A stretch of DNA of 15,180 nt from Bacteroidales bacterium. Lineage in GTDB: Bacteria > Bacteroidota > Bacteroidia > Bacteroidales > Tenuifilaceae. Position numbers and translations under genes: made by a program. Of the stretch, positions 14,231 through 15,180 are shown one piece after another. Numbering within the stretch: position 1 is the first letter of the stretch; the number at the start of each line of letters is the position of its first letter. The DNA lies in the NCBI GenBank assembly GCA_008933525.1, contig WBUV01000028.1, positions 1 to 15,180 of the forward strand, in the 5' to 3' direction. The notes under the pieces were generated by a model. That model had not been told where the DNA came from. It saw nothing but the letters and a program-made list of their open reading frames with translations, and made no database searches.

Positions 14231-15180
14231 GCACTACATTGTTGTATATTGATACGAGCAGTTTTTCTTGTGTTTCCCAATGCCAATAATTGGCGGCTTG
14301 TTTGCAATTATCAACCAATTTTTGGTAATACAAAACATCAGTTAATAAATGTTCAATGGCTGCTTGTATATTATCGACAGTGTCATCGCACAAAACCCCT
14401 ACTTCATATTGTTTATTCAAGGTTTGATATTCCTCAAAATTGGCACAAACAGAAGGAATACCGGCCTGTACATAATCAAAAAATTTATTGGCAATGCTGT
14501 ATCGGTAACTTAAACTTACATCATTAAGTAAGTTGATACCAATTTTGGCTTGTTGCGTAATTTCGTGCAATTTATCGGGTGTTACCTTACCTAAAAGTTT
14601 AACCTTAGCACTTAAGTTGAGTTCTGTTATTAATGTGATAATGCGCTCTTTTAATAATCCATCACCAACAATCCACAACTCGGCATTTATGTTTTGCATG
14701 GCTGTAATGGTTTGCTCAATACCACGACCAATATTTAAATCGCCTTGGTAAAGAATAATGTCTTTCTTGATACCTGTGCTTTCAACTGTTTTTTTGATGG
14801 GCATATTGTAAATCACATCAAAGTTTTTGCCGTATAAGTTGGTGAAAATTTCAGCAAGTTTTGGTCCTACAGTATAACAAGCATCCGTCATAGGAATACA
14901 AGTTTTAAGCATTGTTTGCCAAATATTTTTAATGGCGTATCGGTTGTGTAATTCAGGCACCTCGGTAAAATATTCATGCGCATCAAATACCAGTTTTTTA
15001 CCTTTTATTTTTGCAGCTAAAGTGCAAGGTAAAATGGTATCGGCATCAACAGCACTAATGATGGTACATTTAGCGAACAATAAAAAAAGGAAGAGTTTTA
15101 AATTGTACTCGAGGTAAAACAATGGCCCATGTTCAAACCGGCATGTTATGCGGTGTTGTTTAAACGATAAGTGATGTAAA
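14223..15180 (-). CDS. GT4-type glycosyltransferase (5' end outside the window)
   Basis: A GT-B glycosyltransferase. The ORF is open to the right edge: upstream of a TTG at 15122 it continues with family-like residues (SFKQHRITCRFEHGPLFY), so the gene begins outside the window and 15122 is not its start. The N-terminal domain includes FYLEYNLKLFLFLLF, then AVDADTILPC and LVFDAHEYFTEVPE. The C-terminal domain has ILYQGDLNIGRGIEQTI, LWIVGDG, VKLLGKVTPDKLHEI, and the donor-binding segment RYSIANKFFDYVQAGIPSVC. It probably adds a sugar during surface polysaccharide or glycan synthesis at the inner membrane; the donor and acceptor are not shown by the sequence. It ends 8 nt inside the next gene. 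Confidence 0.88.
   Translation of the reverse strand, partial: LHHLSFKQHRITCRFEHGPLFYLEYNLKLFLFLLFAKCTIISAVDADTILPCTLAAKIKGKKLVFDAHEYFTEVPELHNRYAIKNIWQTMLKTCIPMTDACYTVGPKLAEIFTNLYGKNFDVIYNMPIKKTVESTGIKKDIILYQGDLNIGRGIEQTITAMQNINAELWIVGDGLLKERIITLITELNLSAKVKLLGKVTPDKLHEITQQAKIGINLLNDVSLSYRYSIANKFFDYVQAGIPSVCANFEEYQTLNKQYEVGVLCDDTVDNIQAAIEHLLTDVLYYQKLVDNCKQAANYWHWETQEKLLVSIYNNVVHG

Noticed and set aside
14932..15122. TTG at 15122 as the start of the upstream glycosyltransferase
   Set aside because: The frame stays open to the window edge, and the residues encoded upstream look like part of the same family, so the gene is truncated by the window.
1..15180. A novel defence, mobile or biosynthetic system
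   Set aside because: The genes are mainly housekeeping functions and isolated envelope proteins. No integrase, transposase, toxin-antitoxin pair, CRISPR array, or conserved cluster of unknown genes was seen.

Overview
The window looks like chromosomal DNA from a Bacteroidota bacterium, probably Bacteroidales-like over most of its length. Supporting signs are the PorT-type outer-membrane barrel, the lipoproteins with Bacteroidota-style signal peptides, the long (127-residue) GroES variant, and several promoter candidates with the TAnnTTTG -7 box of this phylum. Lineage is inferred from recognised protein families, not from a search. No rRNA, tRNA, CRISPR array, insertion sequence or phage gene was seen. 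No stretch longer than about 300 bases lacks a gene.

Layout. 1-3347 (+): the tail of an Ig-like domain protein, a thiamine-binding (MTH1187-type) protein, a PorT-like barrel, a ferredoxin-NADP reductase and rlmN. 3445-5703 (+): a frameshifted serpin, a small lipoprotein and a Schlafen AlbA_2 / winged-helix protein. 5836-9184 (+): lipA, lipB and recJ, closely spaced and closed by a strong intrinsic terminator. 9286-10302 (+): a secreted protein of unknown function, converging on rlmD (-, 10325-11680). 11837-12847 (+): a YdjM-like membrane hydrolase, converging on a small STAS/SEC14-like protein (-, 12844-13257). 13394-13777 (+): a groES-like gene. 13736-15180 (-): two glycosyltransferase genes; the first runs off the right edge and the second is cut short exactly at the groES stop codon.

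How the genes work together. Most are housekeeping: lipoate synthesis and transfer (lipA, lipB), 23S rRNA modification (rlmN, rlmD), DNA repair (recJ), redox supply and folding. The serpin, lipoproteins and barrel belong to the cell envelope. The glycosyltransferases probably belong to a surface polysaccharide locus extending to the right.

The most notable points are sequence lesions and small regulatory structures rather than a new system. They are a one-base frameshift in the serpin, an in-frame TGA at codon 4 of the apparent full-length rlmD, an abrupt glycosyltransferase/groES junction that may be a rearrangement or an assembly join, and a perfect 10-bp inverted repeat that would bury the recJ start codon. 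I found no convincing undescribed multi-gene system.
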